A stretch of 64,000 nucleotides of DNA from Kiritimatiellia bacterium (GCA_025054615.1 JANWZO010000013.1:1-64000); one strand, 5' to 3'. Counted from the first letter of the stretch, positions 19,663 through 29,428 are shown. The notes: generated by a model from the letters alone, not told the origin. Program-made: numbers and translations.

Positions 19663-21351
19663 ATGCCGTGCGCCGGCATGACGACGTGGACGAGCCACAT
19701 TCGCGGGCGCCGCGTGCCCGTGTTCCTTGCCCTGCTCGCGCTGGCCATGCTGGGGCCCGGCACCGGGACCTTGCCGCTTCAGGATCGGGATGAGCCGCGG
19801 TTCGCGCAGGCGGCGCGCGAAATGATGGAGCGCCGCGACTGGATTGTGCCGACGTTCAACGGCGATTACCGGTTCGATAAGCCTCCGCTCATTTATTGGA
19901 TGATGATGGCGTTCTACGCCGCGGGCGGCGTGAACGAGTGGACGGCCCGTGCGCCATCCATCGTCTGCGCCTTCCTCCTCGCGTGGCTGATCTGGACGGC
20001 AGGCGCCCGCTGGTTTGGGCATCCAACGGGCCTGCTCGCCGCCGTCATGGCGCTCACCCATTTCCAAATGGCGCAACACGGCCGAGGCGCGGTCGCCGAC
20101 ATGCCCATGATTCTCAGCGTCCTCGCCGCTCAGATCGCATTGTTCGAAAAACTCGCGGAGCGGCCGGATCGTCCGGCGTTCCGTGGCTGGTTCTGGGTGC
20201 TGTACTTCGCGATCGGGATCGGGTTTCTTGCGAAGGGACCCGTCGCGTTCCTGATCCCCTTGCTCACCGTGCCCGTATACTGGTTGTTCGCTGGCCGGCC
20301 GCGTCTCGCGCTCATGCGCCTGCGGCCTTTCCTCGGCGCCTGCCTCGCACTCGCCCTCATCGGGGCGTGGGGCATTCCGGCGCTCATGGAAACAGATGGG
20401 GAATTCGCGCGAATCGGATTGGGAAAGCATGTGCTTGAACGGGGTATGGAAGCCTTCGAGGGCCACGGCGCTCCATTTTTCTTTTACCTGCTCTCGTCGC
20501 CGGTCAGCCTCTTTCCGTGGTCGCTCTTTATCCCGTCGGCCATCGTACTCGCCATTCGCCAACGGGACCCTACGGTCCGCTTCCTCGCGGCGTGGATTGT
20601 CGTTACATTTGTCCTCTTCAGTCTGTACGCGACGAAACTGCCGCACTACGTCATGCCCTGCTATCCGGCGTTCTTTCTCCTGGCTGCGCGGGCGATCGAT
20701 CTCGGGGTGGATCCAGGTCGTTCAGCCAAGGTCTGGTCGGCAGTCCTGTTCACGATCGTTGGCATCGCCGCCGTCGTCCTCGCAATCGCCGCTGCGGCCG
20801 CTTGGAAAGCGGGTCCGTGGCCGGCTGGCGGTATGGCGCTTTTGGGAGCCTCATTGCTGTTCGTGGGGCTCGCCCTGATTCCGCGGGCAGTTTTTCGGCC
20901 CGGCTGGGGCTCGGTTGCGCTTGCCGCCATGCTGACCTGCGCGGGCACGGAAGCGCTGGCGCGCGGGTTGCGGGGGATTAATCCGACCCTGCGGGCGATG
21001 CCCGCTCTAGCGTCCCTGCCGCCCGACACGCGCTGCGCGTTCAGCAGCTTCCGCGAACCGAGCGTGGTTTTCTATACAAACCGGAGGTGGCAGACGGTCG
21101 ACGAGGGAGAGGAGCTGCGCCGCTTCGCGGAGGGGCCCGGCCCCCGCGCGCTTCTTGTGCGCCTGCATGAGCAGCGGCTGAAACCCAGCGGCTCAAGGCC
21201 TCCAGACCCGGAGCGGGAAGCCTGGTTTCTATCGCTCACGAATCTCGGCTATGAAATTTCACGGACGGACGGATGGAACGCGGCGCGATCCAGCCGCGTA
21301 ATCCTTGGCGTTGCCGTCCGACGGGGAGAGGGGGAACGCCGTGTGGAATGA
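19663..21351 (+). CDS. ArnT/PMT-like membrane glycosyltransferase (GT83 type)
   Basis: 562 residues (a second ATG at 19678 is possible). Polyprenyl-phosphate-sugar-dependent membrane glycosyltransferase. The N-terminal loop GTLPLQDRDEPRFAQAAREMMER carries the conserved acidic pair, followed by FDKPPLIYWMMM, which is typical of ArnT/PMT_2 proteins. About a dozen hydrophobic helices follow, then a C-terminal periplasmic segment. In ArnT this fold transfers aminoarabinose to lipid A; the sugar here is unknown. It is the first of four genes linked by start/stop overlaps. Confidence 0.85.
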   Translation: MPCAGMTTWTSHIRGRRVPVFLALLALAMLGPGTGTLPLQDRDEPRFAQAAREMMERRDWIVPTFNGDYRFDKPPLIYWMMMAFYAAGGVNEWTARAPSIVCAFLLAWLIWTAGARWFGHPTGLLAAVMALTHFQMAQHGRGAVADMPMILSVLAAQIALFEKLAERPDRPAFRGWFWVLYFAIGIGFLAKGPVAFLIPLLTVPVYWLFAGRPRLALMRLRPFLGACLALALIGAWGIPALMETDGEFARIGLGKHVLERGMEAFEGHGAPFFFYLLSSPVSLFPWSLFIPSAIVLAIRQRDPTVRFLAAWIVVTFVLFSLYATKLPHYVMPCYPAFFLLAARAIDLGVDPGRSAKVWSAVLFTIVGIAAVVLAIAAAAAWKAGPWPAGGMALLGASLLFVGLALIPRAVFRPGWGSVALAAMLTCAGTEALARGLRGINPTLRAMPALASLPPDTRCAFSSFREPSVVFYTNRRWQTVDEGEELRRFAEGPGPRALLVRLHEQRLKPSGSRPPDPEREAWFLSLTNLGYEISRTDGWNAARSSRVILGVAVRRGEGERRVE

Positions 21352-22018
21352 AGTGAAGAGCGATACGGTCGCGCTGCTGAAGCACGTCGCGGCATTCCTG
21401 CGCGACTACCGATGGTGGATCGTGGCCTATCTGGTGGGCGGCGGCCTGCTGACATGGGGCGTTTCGAGATGGGACCAGCCGGTTCGCGAATACTACGTTC
21501 CATTTCAGAAGACGGAGGAACGGCGGGTCGCCATCGCGATCCGAAGGCTAGGCGATTCCCGCGACGCAGTCTTCTATGTGACGGCCCTGTATGCGCTCGG
21601 GGCATGGCGCAAACGACGCGAGTGGCGCGTCTTTGCGGTGGCGACTCTGCTCGGCGCGATTCTCGCCGGCTTGACCGTCAATGTAATTCGCATCTCCACC
21701 GGCCGACCGCGTCCCCACACGGGCTTGACCGAATGGATCGGCCCCACCCTGTTCCAATATCGAATGCAGAGTTTTCCCTCCGGCCACACGGGTACCTCGC
21801 TCGGCATGTCCACGACGCTGATTCAGCTCTTTCCAATTTTGGGCGTGCCCGCCTTCGCTGGATCGGTTGCGGTCGGGTGGGCCTCTATTGCCGCGCACAA
21901 ACACTATCCGTCTGACATCGCAGGCGCGGCGGTGATCGGATGCCTGAGCGGGGTCGCTTGTGCAGCCGCCGCGCGCCGGCGGGTCCGCGAGCTTCAGCCG
22001 CCGGGTGACGCCGCATGA
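21341..22018 (+). CDS. PAP2-family membrane phosphatase
   Basis: 225 residues from a GTG at 21341 preceded by GGGGG; an ATG at 21305 would overlap the upstream gene by 47 bases. Integral membrane phosphatase fold. Motif 1 appears as R-ISTGRP-RP (Arg where Lys is usual), motif 2 is SFPSGHTGTS, and motif 3 is AAHKHYPSD with the catalytic His and Asp; its usual SR is not seen. Likely substrates are lipid phosphates such as undecaprenyl diphosphate. Its stop overlaps the next start (ATGA). Confidence 0.8.
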   Translation: MWNEVKSDTVALLKHVAAFLRDYRWWIVAYLVGGGLLTWGVSRWDQPVREYYVPFQKTEERRVAIAIRRLGDSRDAVFYVTALYALGAWRKRREWRVFAVATLLGAILAGLTVNVIRISTGRPRPHTGLTEWIGPTLFQYRMQSFPSGHTGTSLGMSTTLIQLFPILGVPAFAGSVAVGWASIAAHKHYPSDIAGAAVIGCLSGVACAAAARRRVRELQPPGDAA

Positions 22019-23493
22019 TATCGGCCCCCCGAGCGGACCGGCTCGCGCTAACCGTCATTCTTCTTGTGACGGCGGCGCGGTTTTGGATGAGCGGCGTGTT
22101 CGAGCTGATCGGCGACGAGGCGTACTATTGGCTGTGGTCGAAACATCCGGCAGCGGGTTATTACAGCAAGCCGCCGGGCGTGGCTTGGGCCATTCTGCTC
22201 GGGACAGCGGTCCTCGGCGAAACGGAGCGCGGCGTTCGGCTGCCAGCCATCCTCTGTTCCGCGTTGACGGCCTGGGGAATTTATCGCCTTGGCCGCGAGG
22301 TCTGCTCGCCCCGAATCGGGCTTGCGGCGGTCGCCATCGCGCTGGTGACACCGCTTTTCTGGGCAGGAAGTCTCCTGATGACTATCGACTCGCTATCCGT
22401 ATGCGCCTGGGTCTGGGCGGCCAACGCGCTATGGGATCTTAACCGCCGCGAGACATGGGCGCGCTGGATCGGACTCGGGCTCGCCATCGGGCTCGGACTG
22501 CTCGCAAAGCCGACGCTGCTCGCCTTTTTTGTCGTCATCGCCCTGTGGCTGCTATGGAATTCGGAGAAACGCCGCTGGCTCCGCAGCGCGGGTTTCTGGA
22601 CTGCCGTGGCCATCGCATTGGCGGGACTTGCGCCGCCCCTGTGGTGGAACGCGACCAACGATTGGGTCACCTTTGCCCACTTGAGGGAGCGTGGCGCACT
22701 GGATCGGGCATGGGCGCCATCCCTCGAATCATGGCTCTCCTTTCTCGGCGGGCAGGCAGGTGTCGCGGGTCCCTGGCTGTTTGGCGCATTTCTCGCAGCG
22801 ATCTTGTGGCGCCGACTGCGCACCCCCGTGCCGCCTGACGCGGCTCGTTTTTTCACGGCGCTGTGGGCGCCGCTGTTTGCTTTTTACGCGGTCCTTGCCC
22901 TCAACGACCCCGGTCAGCCGAATTGGCCGTCGCCGTCCTGGATCGGCGCGATTCTCCACACGGCGGCCGCATGGGTGCCGTTGCTCGATCGGCATCCCCG
23001 CGCGCTTTCGGCGGTCCGAACCTCGTTCGCCCTGCTCGTGATCGCCGCGATCGGCATACACGCCGCCCTACTCGTCCTCCACGTGCCCGCTGAGGGCAAC
23101 CGCGACCCATTCGAGCGTGTGCGCGGACATCGGGACCTGGCGCTCCAGCTCGACTCCCTGAAGAAGGAGCGCGGCGCAGCATTTCTGATCGGCAGCCACT
23201 ATCAAACCGCATCGCTGCTCACGTGGTATTCGCCGTCTCGCGAGATCGCCTACACCGTTCCGCAGAAGCCGCCCCGCAACCAGTTTGACCTCTGGCCCTC
23301 CTACCGCGATCGCCATCCACCCGGATCCCGGGCGCTGTACGTCGCGCGCGGACGGAACGTTCCGGCGGCCCTGCGGCTCGATTTTCAATCCGTAGAGGAG
23401 ATTGGCCCGTTCCGCGGCCTCTTCCGAGGCAGGCCTGAGCGGACCTACTGGGTCTACCTCTGCGAAGGCCTACGACCGGAGCCAGTGCCGTGA
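22015..23493 (+). CDS. PMT_2-like membrane glycosyltransferase
   Basis: 492 residues. Paralogous in layout to the 19663 gene. The first loop FELIGDEAYYWLWSKHPAAGYYSKPPG carries the conserved acidic residues of the GT39/GT83 fold, followed by a chain of hydrophobic helices and a soluble C-terminal segment. It most likely transfers a sugar from a polyprenyl-phosphate carrier outside the cytoplasmic membrane. Both ends overlap neighbouring genes, so it is translationally coupled to two PAP2 phosphatases. Confidence 0.85.
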   Translation: MISAPRADRLALTVILLVTAARFWMSGVFELIGDEAYYWLWSKHPAAGYYSKPPGVAWAILLGTAVLGETERGVRLPAILCSALTAWGIYRLGREVCSPRIGLAAVAIALVTPLFWAGSLLMTIDSLSVCAWVWAANALWDLNRRETWARWIGLGLAIGLGLLAKPTLLAFFVVIALWLLWNSEKRRWLRSAGFWTAVAIALAGLAPPLWWNATNDWVTFAHLRERGALDRAWAPSLESWLSFLGGQAGVAGPWLFGAFLAAILWRRLRTPVPPDAARFFTALWAPLFAFYAVLALNDPGQPNWPSPSWIGAILHTAAAWVPLLDRHPRALSAVRTSFALLVIAAIGIHAALLVLHVPAEGNRDPFERVRGHRDLALQLDSLKKERGAAFLIGSHYQTASLLTWYSPSREIAYTVPQKPPRNQFDLWPSYRDRHPPGSRALYVARGRNVPAALRLDFQSVEEIGPFRGLFRGRPERTYWVYLCEGLRPEPVP

Positions 23494-24791
23494 GCCGCGC
23501 CTGGCCGCGTTGGTGGCAGTGGGGCGGGGCTTGGGCGTACCGTCGCTATTGGTTGCCGGAGCTCGCCGCCGCCTTAGTGCTGGCGGCTGCCGCCCTATGG
23601 CTCGCGGAATCCCCCTCTGGGGATCGAGCCATCGCGCGGACGTTTTACATGCCGGCGGCCGAACACCACTGGCCGCTCTCACAGCAGCCGCCATGGAAAT
23701 GGTTGAATCGTTATGCCGGGATCGGCGCAGCGGGGATGGCCGTGGCCGCGCTGGCCTTGCTCGGAATCAGCTTTGCAACGGGCCGGTTGCGCCGACGCCG
23801 CATCCACTTGGTTTATGTACTTCTGGTGATCGCCCTCGGGCCCGGAATCGTCGTCAACGCGACCGTGAAAGAATTGTGGGGTCGCCCCCGCCCACGCCAG
23901 GTCAAGGAATTCGGCGGCTGGCTTCCCTATCGCTCCATCCTGGCGCCTGACAAGCCGGGCCGCGGTAAATCTTTCCCTTGCGGGCACTGCTCGGCAGGTT
24001 TTGCGCTTGTGGCGCTTTACTTCATCGGTCGCCGGCACAATAGGCGGCTTGCCGCCATGGGGCTGGGTTCCGCGCTCGCCCTTGGCGGCGGCATGAGCGC
24101 TGCGCGGGTTATGTCGGGGGCGCATTTTGCCTCCGACGCCATCATGGCGGGGGTGATCGTTTTTGTGGTCGCCGGCTGGTTGTATTACGCGGTGCTCAAC
24201 ATACCGGCCCGCGAGGATGCAGGCGAGGAACGCGCGCTCGCGCCGGGCTGGCCGGCCCTCGGGGCATGCGGCGGACTCGTCGCACTGATTGCTGTTGGCG
24301 GAGCGGTCGCGACGCCGAGCCACCGCACCATCTGGTATGACGGGCGATTGACGGCCGCCAAGTCCACGAATCTGGCGCTTCGACTCGAAATCGAGCACGC
24401 CGATATCACGCTGCAATACGGGCCGTATCGCGACTTGGCGGTGCGCGGCTCCACGGAGGGGTTCCGCGGTCTTGGCGGTTCGATGAAAGACATTCTCATC
24501 TGGTCGCCGGATCGTCAGCAGGCCACCCAATTGACGTATCGGCTGTGGAAACGGGGGATCTTCTCGGAATTCCGAACGGCGGTTACCGCGCACGTCCCCG
24601 TGGAAGGGATTTCCCGGCTGGACGTGGTATGCGATGAGGCCCGGCTGACCGTGGCCGGACCGCCGTCCGCAGCCTATCCGACGCGCCTGGTGGTGAGCCG
24701 CGGCGAATTGAAGCTTGACCCATTATGGGAGTCGTTGTTCGAACAGGTAACGCTCACCAACTCGATTCTCTCGACCCCCGCGGATCCCTAA
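23490..24791 (+). CDS. PAP2-family phosphatase with C-terminal extra domain
   Basis: 433 residues from a GTG that overlaps the upstream stop. Residues 1-240 form a PAP2 membrane domain: motif 1 KELWGRPRP, motif 2 FPCGHCSAGF (Cys in place of the usual Ser), motif 3 ARVMSGAHFASD. This resembles lipid A phosphatase-like proteins. One more membrane helix follows, then about 160 residues predicted to be periplasmic and beta-rich, which I do not recognise. It probably removes phosphate from lipid A or a polyprenyl lipid, preparing sites for the adjacent glycosyltransferases. Confidence 0.8.
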   Translation: MSRAWPRWWQWGGAWAYRRYWLPELAAALVLAAAALWLAESPSGDRAIARTFYMPAAEHHWPLSQQPPWKWLNRYAGIGAAGMAVAALALLGISFATGRLRRRRIHLVYVLLVIALGPGIVVNATVKELWGRPRPRQVKEFGGWLPYRSILAPDKPGRGKSFPCGHCSAGFALVALYFIGRRHNRRLAAMGLGSALALGGGMSAARVMSGAHFASDAIMAGVIVFVVAGWLYYAVLNIPAREDAGEERALAPGWPALGACGGLVALIAVGGAVATPSHRTIWYDGRLTAAKSTNLALRLEIEHADITLQYGPYRDLAVRGSTEGFRGLGGSMKDILIWSPDRQQATQLTYRLWKRGIFSEFRTAVTAHVPVEGISRLDVVCDEARLTVAGPPSAAYPTRLVVSRGELKLDPLWESLFEQVTLTNSILSTPADP

Positions 24792-24862
24792 GGACTTGTG
24801 GCCAGCGGACATCGAGCGGGGCAAAGTTCAGAGTGCGCCCGACCTCGCGGCGTTGCGAGGCC

Positions 24863-25195
24863 TCAGCGGTGGTCGCCGGAACCGTGGAGGGCACCCCGAT
24901 CCCGGCGAGACGCCAGTTTGGCAGCATTTTCCCGCGCCACATCCTCGAGGCGCAGCCCCAGCTCGGAGCACATGGCGGAAATATACCAAAGGACATCGCC
25001 CAGCTCCTTTGAAAGGGCGTCGCGTAGCGCTGGGGACATCCGCCCCTCGTCATCTCGCAGGCATTTCTTGACTTTTTCGCAAACTTCTCCGGCTTCCCCC
25101 GCCAGACCCAGCGCGGGATACACCCAATTGCCCTGCCCGCGCCCGGGATACACGGCCGTGCGGGCAGCGGCTTCCTGATATTCGTCGAACGTCAT
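24863..25195 (-). CDS. MazG-like nucleotide pyrophosphohydrolase
   Basis: 110 residues, an all-alpha NTP pyrophosphatase domain. The metal ligands are in GLAGEAGEVCEKVKKCL and SKELGDVLWYISAMCSELG (ExxE and ExxD). These small enzymes hydrolyse non-canonical or damaged NTPs to NMPs. It is single-copy and convergent with the PAP2 gene. Similar short MazG-like proteins are also found in phages, so its cellular substrate is open. Confidence 0.85.
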   Translation of the reverse strand: MTFDEYQEAAARTAVYPGRGQGNWVYPALGLAGEAGEVCEKVKKCLRDDEGRMSPALRDALSKELGDVLWYISAMCSELGLRLEDVARENAAKLASRRDRGALHGSGDHR

Positions 25196-25302
25196 CTAGC
25201 CTCCTGACTAGGGTCCGCCTTGCGGAACACACACGCCGGGGTCCCCACATCGGATTTCACCGATCCTGCGTTCGAACGCCGATGCCCCGCCGCGTGTCTG
25301 TC

Positions 25303-25332
25303 TTGACGCCGCGGACCCGCTCTATTTAGGGT
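25303..25332 (+). promoter_or_regulatory. Candidate promoter of the DUF2723 gene
   Basis: TTGACG (25303-25308) with a -10 in the 25324-25332 region (TATTTAGGGT; 15-18 base spacer depending on the choice). The leader would be about 30 bases. No clear Shine-Dalgarno precedes the ATG. Confidence 0.35.
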
Positions 25333-25368
25333 CTAAGGTTTCTCACGACCATCAATTCGGATATTATT

Positions 25369-28300
25369 ATGACGCCATCCGCCGGGAATTCAGCCGACCG
25401 CGTCGAAACGGATTCGTACCGGAATTCAACTGACTTTTTCGACCTCACCGAGGGTAAATTTTTTCGCCGATCCGACTGGCTGGCCTTTTGGATCACTTTC
25501 CTGATCGCGTTCGGCGTCTATTTTTACACCAACGCGCCGACGGTCACCCTGGAGGATTCCGGGGAGCTCGCCGTGGCGTCGGATTATCTCGGCGTTCCGC
25601 ATCCGCCCGGCTATCCAATCTGGACGCTCGTAACTTGGTTTTTCCAGTGGATCTTCCACTGGGTCCGGTATTATGGGCAACCGGATGGCAACCTGACCTT
25701 GGTCCTCAAATCCCTGAAGGACGTTTTCGACGGCGGCGGCTTTCAGGGGCACCCGAATCCCGCGTGGTCCGTGGGGCTTTCATCCGGCTTCTTCAGTGCG
25801 CTAGCGGCGGCCATTCTCGCGCAACTGATTTCGCGATCGGGCGGCGACATCCTCCGCGGCGTGGTTACCGCCACGCGCGTCCTCGGCCTTCGGCATGAGA
25901 GCTTCATCAGCGCCGTGGCCGGCATCACCGGGGGGCTCCTGTTTGCATTCAGCCCCGTTGTGTGGTCGCAGGCGACGATCGTGGAGGTTTACGGACTCAA
26001 TGCCTTCTTCATGGCCCTGGTGACGGCGTTGGTGTACCGCTGGATGTGCCGACCGAAGGAGGACAAGACGTTATACATCGCGTCCTTTGCATTCGGGCTC
26101 GGCCTTACCAACCATCAGGCACTGCTGTTCCTCTCGCCGGCCCTGCTGGTCGCGATCGCGATGCGGGACACCAAACTTTTCCGGGACACGCTGGCCGGCG
26201 CCTGCTGGCTGTTCGCGCTGGCTATGCTCGCGCTGGCGTATCGAATGGGGACGCCTGTCTCGCCAGAGTCTCTTCAAAAGAAACAGATGATGATCGCGAT
26301 CGGACTGGTGTTCCTCGTTGCGCCGGCTGCGCTGTTCTTGCTTGAACGCGAGTTGCTGACCGAGTGGAAGCGGGTCTTGATTCTTGTCCTGTCGGCGGCG
26401 CTTGGCCTGTCCTTCTATGCCTATCTGCCATTCGCGTCCGAGCAAAACCCGCCGATGAACTGGGGCTACCCGCGCACGCCGGAGGGGTTCATCCACGCCG
26501 TCTCACGCGGCCAGTACGAGAAAATCGACCCCGCTGTGAACTTCCGCAAGGCGGTCGAACGGCCTGGCTATTTCGCAAAAATGCTCGAGGACGTGATTGT
26601 CGACCCGAAAGGATACGTCTCGGTTGTCGCGCAATTCACGTGGGGAATCTCTCTCTTCGCGCTCTTTTGCCTGATCGCCATCCCGTCGGTGCTGATATAT
26701 CACCGCGTCAAACGTACGCGTCCGGACTCGGGGCAGGCCGCCGCGCGGACGGCCATGATCTGGACGGGTGCGCTGCTGGCGCTGATGCTGGTCCCGCTGC
26801 TGGTCGTCGCCCTGTTCACCCTCGTGTTCCCGATTCCGGCTCCGTTCATCGTCGTCCTTTGCGGCATCCCCCTCGGCATCCTGCTCATCCGCCTTTATAA
26901 GTGGTTCGCCGAGGACAAGCTCGGCAGCGGTGTTCGGTGGATGATCACCACCTTCGTCGCGTTCCATTCGCTAACTGTTATCTTTCTGATCTACCAGTGG
27001 CCGAATCTCGACGTGCAGACGCTGTTCATCGGTCGCGTCCAATACATACAATCCCACGCGATCTGGGCGATTTGGATCTCGTACGGGCTTCTGTTCGCCA
27101 TCGCGCTCCTGGCCACGTGGCTCGGAGGCAATCGCGTCGTTCTCTACGCCGCTTGTGCGGGCGCTCTCGCGCTGACCAGCGTGCCGCTGCTGAAAAACGC
27201 CTACGACGAGGAGTTCATCAAACTCGTCGGCGGCGCCGAGCAGAACGGGCACGACTTCGGCTGGCAGTTCGGCGCCTGGCAGTTGGAAGGCGTGCGGGCC
27301 ATCCTCTCCGAGCTGCCCGAGCACGAGCGCGCAACGTATCCGACCCCCGATTACCCGCCGCCGATGACCACCAACGCGATCTTCTTCGGCGGCACCGACC
27401 CGGGCCGTTTCGTGCCCACCTATATGATTTATTCCGCCCATTACCGGTCCGACATTTACCTCATCACGCAGAACGCGTTGGCCGACAACACGTACATGAA
27501 CGTGATGCGGGACCTCTACGGCGACCTGATCTGGATCCCGTCCCAGCAGGACAGCAATTTCGCGTTCCAAAAGTATGTCGAGGACGTCCGAGCCGGTCGC
27601 ATCCCCGCGGGCGCGGACGTCTCGTTTGAGGGCGGCCGCGTCAGTGTTCAGGGTGTGCAGGGCGTAATGACGATCAACGGCATCTTGGCCCGGATGATCT
27701 TCGACGCGAACAAGGCCCGACACGACTTCTACGTCGAAGAGAGCTACGTCATTCCCTGGATGTACCCCTATCTAACGCCCCACGGGCTGATCATGAAGAT
27801 CAACCGGGATGAGGTCCCCTCGTTGGACCCCGAGCTGGTCCGCAAGGACCGCGCCTTCTGGGATTGGTACGTCGAGCGGCTGATGTCGAATCCAAAATTC
27901 CTCCGCGACGTGGTGGCGCGCAAAACCTTTTCCAAGCTGCGCAGTGCGATTGCAGGGCTTTATGCCTACCGCCGGATGTTTGAGGAGGCAGAGTACGCCT
28001 TCCAGCAGGCGATCCGGCTCTATCCGCTCAGCCCGGAGGCGAATTTCCGGCTCGCCGACGTGGAGATGCAGCAGTTCCGGTTCGCCAAGGCACGCGAAGT
28101 GATCGAGAATTTTCTGCGAGAGGACCCTGGCAACGACCGGATCGCCGAGTTTCTGCAACAAATTCGCAATCTGGAGGCGCTCGATAACCGGCGCCGCGAA
28201 CTCGAGCCGCGCATGGCGCAAGGCGCGGACATCGGATCTGCGCTCGAATTGGCAAACATCTATCGGTTGATGAACCTTACACCGCTATTTGAAAATCTCA

Positions 28301-28662
28301 CCATGAGCATCATCCATCAGGAACACCTGCCGCCCCAGGTCATTCTGCAGGTGTCCGAACTGTTCGCTCAGGCGAATCGACCCGACCTGCTCACGGCTGC
28401 TCTCGAACGCTATGTGTCAAAGGAACCCTCTAACGCCCGCGTCTGGTTCGACCTCGCTGCCGCGCAGGCGCAGCTCATGCGGTCAACCGACGCTGTGCGC
28501 TCTCTCCGCCGCGCCATCGAGCTCGGCGGTGAACCAATGCGCGACATGGCCCGCAAGGATCCGCGATTTGCCTCAATCCGCGACACTCCGCAATTTCGCG
28601 CGATTGTTCCGCCCCAGCAGCGAATTGAGCTGCCGATGAATCTGAACCTACCGGGATTCTGA
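25369..28662 (+). CDS. DUF2723 protein O-mannosyltransferase-like membrane protein with TPRs
   Basis: 1097 residues. The N-terminus matches DUF2723/TMEM260-like glycosyltransferases: FWITFLIAFGVYFYTNAPTV, then LEDSGELAVASDYLGVPHPPGYP with acidic active-site candidates. About a dozen membrane helices run to roughly residue 610, followed by a soluble portion and, from about residue 860, tetratricopeptide-type repeats (AYRRMFEEAEYAFQQAIRLYPLSPEANFRLADVEMQ and later AVRSLRRAIELGG). I infer glycosylation of exported proteins or lipids, with the TPRs holding a partner. Confidence 0.85.
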   Translation: MTPSAGNSADRVETDSYRNSTDFFDLTEGKFFRRSDWLAFWITFLIAFGVYFYTNAPTVTLEDSGELAVASDYLGVPHPPGYPIWTLVTWFFQWIFHWVRYYGQPDGNLTLVLKSLKDVFDGGGFQGHPNPAWSVGLSSGFFSALAAAILAQLISRSGGDILRGVVTATRVLGLRHESFISAVAGITGGLLFAFSPVVWSQATIVEVYGLNAFFMALVTALVYRWMCRPKEDKTLYIASFAFGLGLTNHQALLFLSPALLVAIAMRDTKLFRDTLAGACWLFALAMLALAYRMGTPVSPESLQKKQMMIAIGLVFLVAPAALFLLERELLTEWKRVLILVLSAALGLSFYAYLPFASEQNPPMNWGYPRTPEGFIHAVSRGQYEKIDPAVNFRKAVERPGYFAKMLEDVIVDPKGYVSVVAQFTWGISLFALFCLIAIPSVLIYHRVKRTRPDSGQAAARTAMIWTGALLALMLVPLLVVALFTLVFPIPAPFIVVLCGIPLGILLIRLYKWFAEDKLGSGVRWMITTFVAFHSLTVIFLIYQWPNLDVQTLFIGRVQYIQSHAIWAIWISYGLLFAIALLATWLGGNRVVLYAACAGALALTSVPLLKNAYDEEFIKLVGGAEQNGHDFGWQFGAWQLEGVRAILSELPEHERATYPTPDYPPPMTTNAIFFGGTDPGRFVPTYMIYSAHYRSDIYLITQNALADNTYMNVMRDLYGDLIWIPSQQDSNFAFQKYVEDVRAGRIPAGADVSFEGGRVSVQGVQGVMTINGILARMIFDANKARHDFYVEESYVIPWMYPYLTPHGLIMKINRDEVPSLDPELVRKDRAFWDWYVERLMSNPKFLRDVVARKTFSKLRSAIAGLYAYRRMFEEAEYAFQQAIRLYPLSPEANFRLADVEMQQFRFAKAREVIENFLREDPGNDRIAEFLQQIRNLEALDNRRRELEPRMAQGADIGSALELANIYRLMNLTPLFENLTMSIIHQEHLPPQVILQVSELFAQANRPDLLTAALERYVSKEPSNARVWFDLAAAQAQLMRSTDAVRSLRRAIELGGEPMRDMARKDPRFASIRDTPQFRAIVPPQQRIELPMNLNLPGF

Positions 28663-28754
28663 TACCTACCACTCGCCCGCCGAAGAGGGGGCAGATCTCC
28701 CACCACAGGGGAGCGGGCCGGGGCCGGAACGATCGCCCGACTCGTCTCGACGCC

Positions 28755-29393
28755 CTAGGGATATAGCCGCTGAATCGACCAGCGCCCGCCCTCTCGAACG
28801 TAAACCAGCCGGTCATGTAATCGGTAGCGCCGCCCCTGCCAGAATTCCATCCGTTCGGGAGTCAGTCGGAAGCCGCCCCAATAAGGAGGTAGGGGAACCG
28901 GCTGGCCGGCGAATTTACGTTCATACTCTTTTTCGCGCCGGATTAGCGTATCCCGCGAGTCGAGCGGCCGGCTCTGCATCGAAGCCCAGGCGCCAAGTTG
29001 GCTGCCGCGCGGCCGGGTATGAAAATAGGCTTCTGACTCTTCCCGCGAAATCTTTTCAAGCGCGCCCTCAATTCTGACCTGTCGATGCAGTTCGGACCAG
29101 AAGAAGAGCATAGCCGCGCGCGGATTCTTCTCGATCTCCCGGCCTTTGCGGCTCTCATAGTTCGTAAAGAACACAAAGCCCCGGGCATCCACGCCCTTCA
29201 GTAGCAACATTCGCGACGATGGTCGGCCGTCATCGCAGGTCGCCAGCGAAAATGCATTCGGCTGATGGATCCTCGCCCGCTTCGCGAACGAAAACCACCG
29301 CTGAAACTGCTCAATCGGGTCGGCCGCCGCGTCCGTCTCGCGGAATCCGCGCAGGACCCCCCAAACGCCCCACAGCCAGGCGTAAACGTTCAT
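28755..29393 (-). CDS. pdxH: Pyridoxamine/pyridoxine 5'-phosphate oxidase
   Basis: 212 residues from the ATG at 29393. FMN enzyme that oxidises PNP or PMP to pyridoxal phosphate. Motifs are NAFSLATCDDGRPSSRMLLLKGVDARGFVFFTNYESRKG, FFWSELHRQVRIEGALEKIS, RPRGSQLGAWAS and the C-terminal PERMEFWQGRRYRLHDRLVY with Arg/His for substrate phosphate. The longer frame to 29534 is rejected because it runs through the predicted promoter. Confidence 0.94.
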   Translation of the reverse strand: MNVYAWLWGVWGVLRGFRETDAAADPIEQFQRWFSFAKRARIHQPNAFSLATCDDGRPSSRMLLLKGVDARGFVFFTNYESRKGREIEKNPRAAMLFFWSELHRQVRIEGALEKISREESEAYFHTRPRGSQLGAWASMQSRPLDSRDTLIRREKEYERKFAGQPVPLPPYWGGFRLTPERMEFWQGRRYRLHDRLVYVREGGRWSIQRLYP

Positions 29394-29398
29394 GGCCC

Positions 29399-29428
29399 AT
29401 AATTTGCCCGTCCGCAAACCGGCGTCAA
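29399..29428 (-). promoter_or_regulatory. Candidate promoter of pdxH
   Basis: Minus strand TTGACG (29423-29428), 18-base spacer, AATTAT (29399-29404), then only five bases to the ATG. No Shine-Dalgarno is possible, so the mRNA would be leaderless. Confidence 0.4.

Noticed and set aside
19501-20646. A 381-residue minus-strand open frame, rich in Arg, Glu and His.
   Set aside because: Antisense to the ArnT-like gene; typical charged shadow of a hydrophobic protein.
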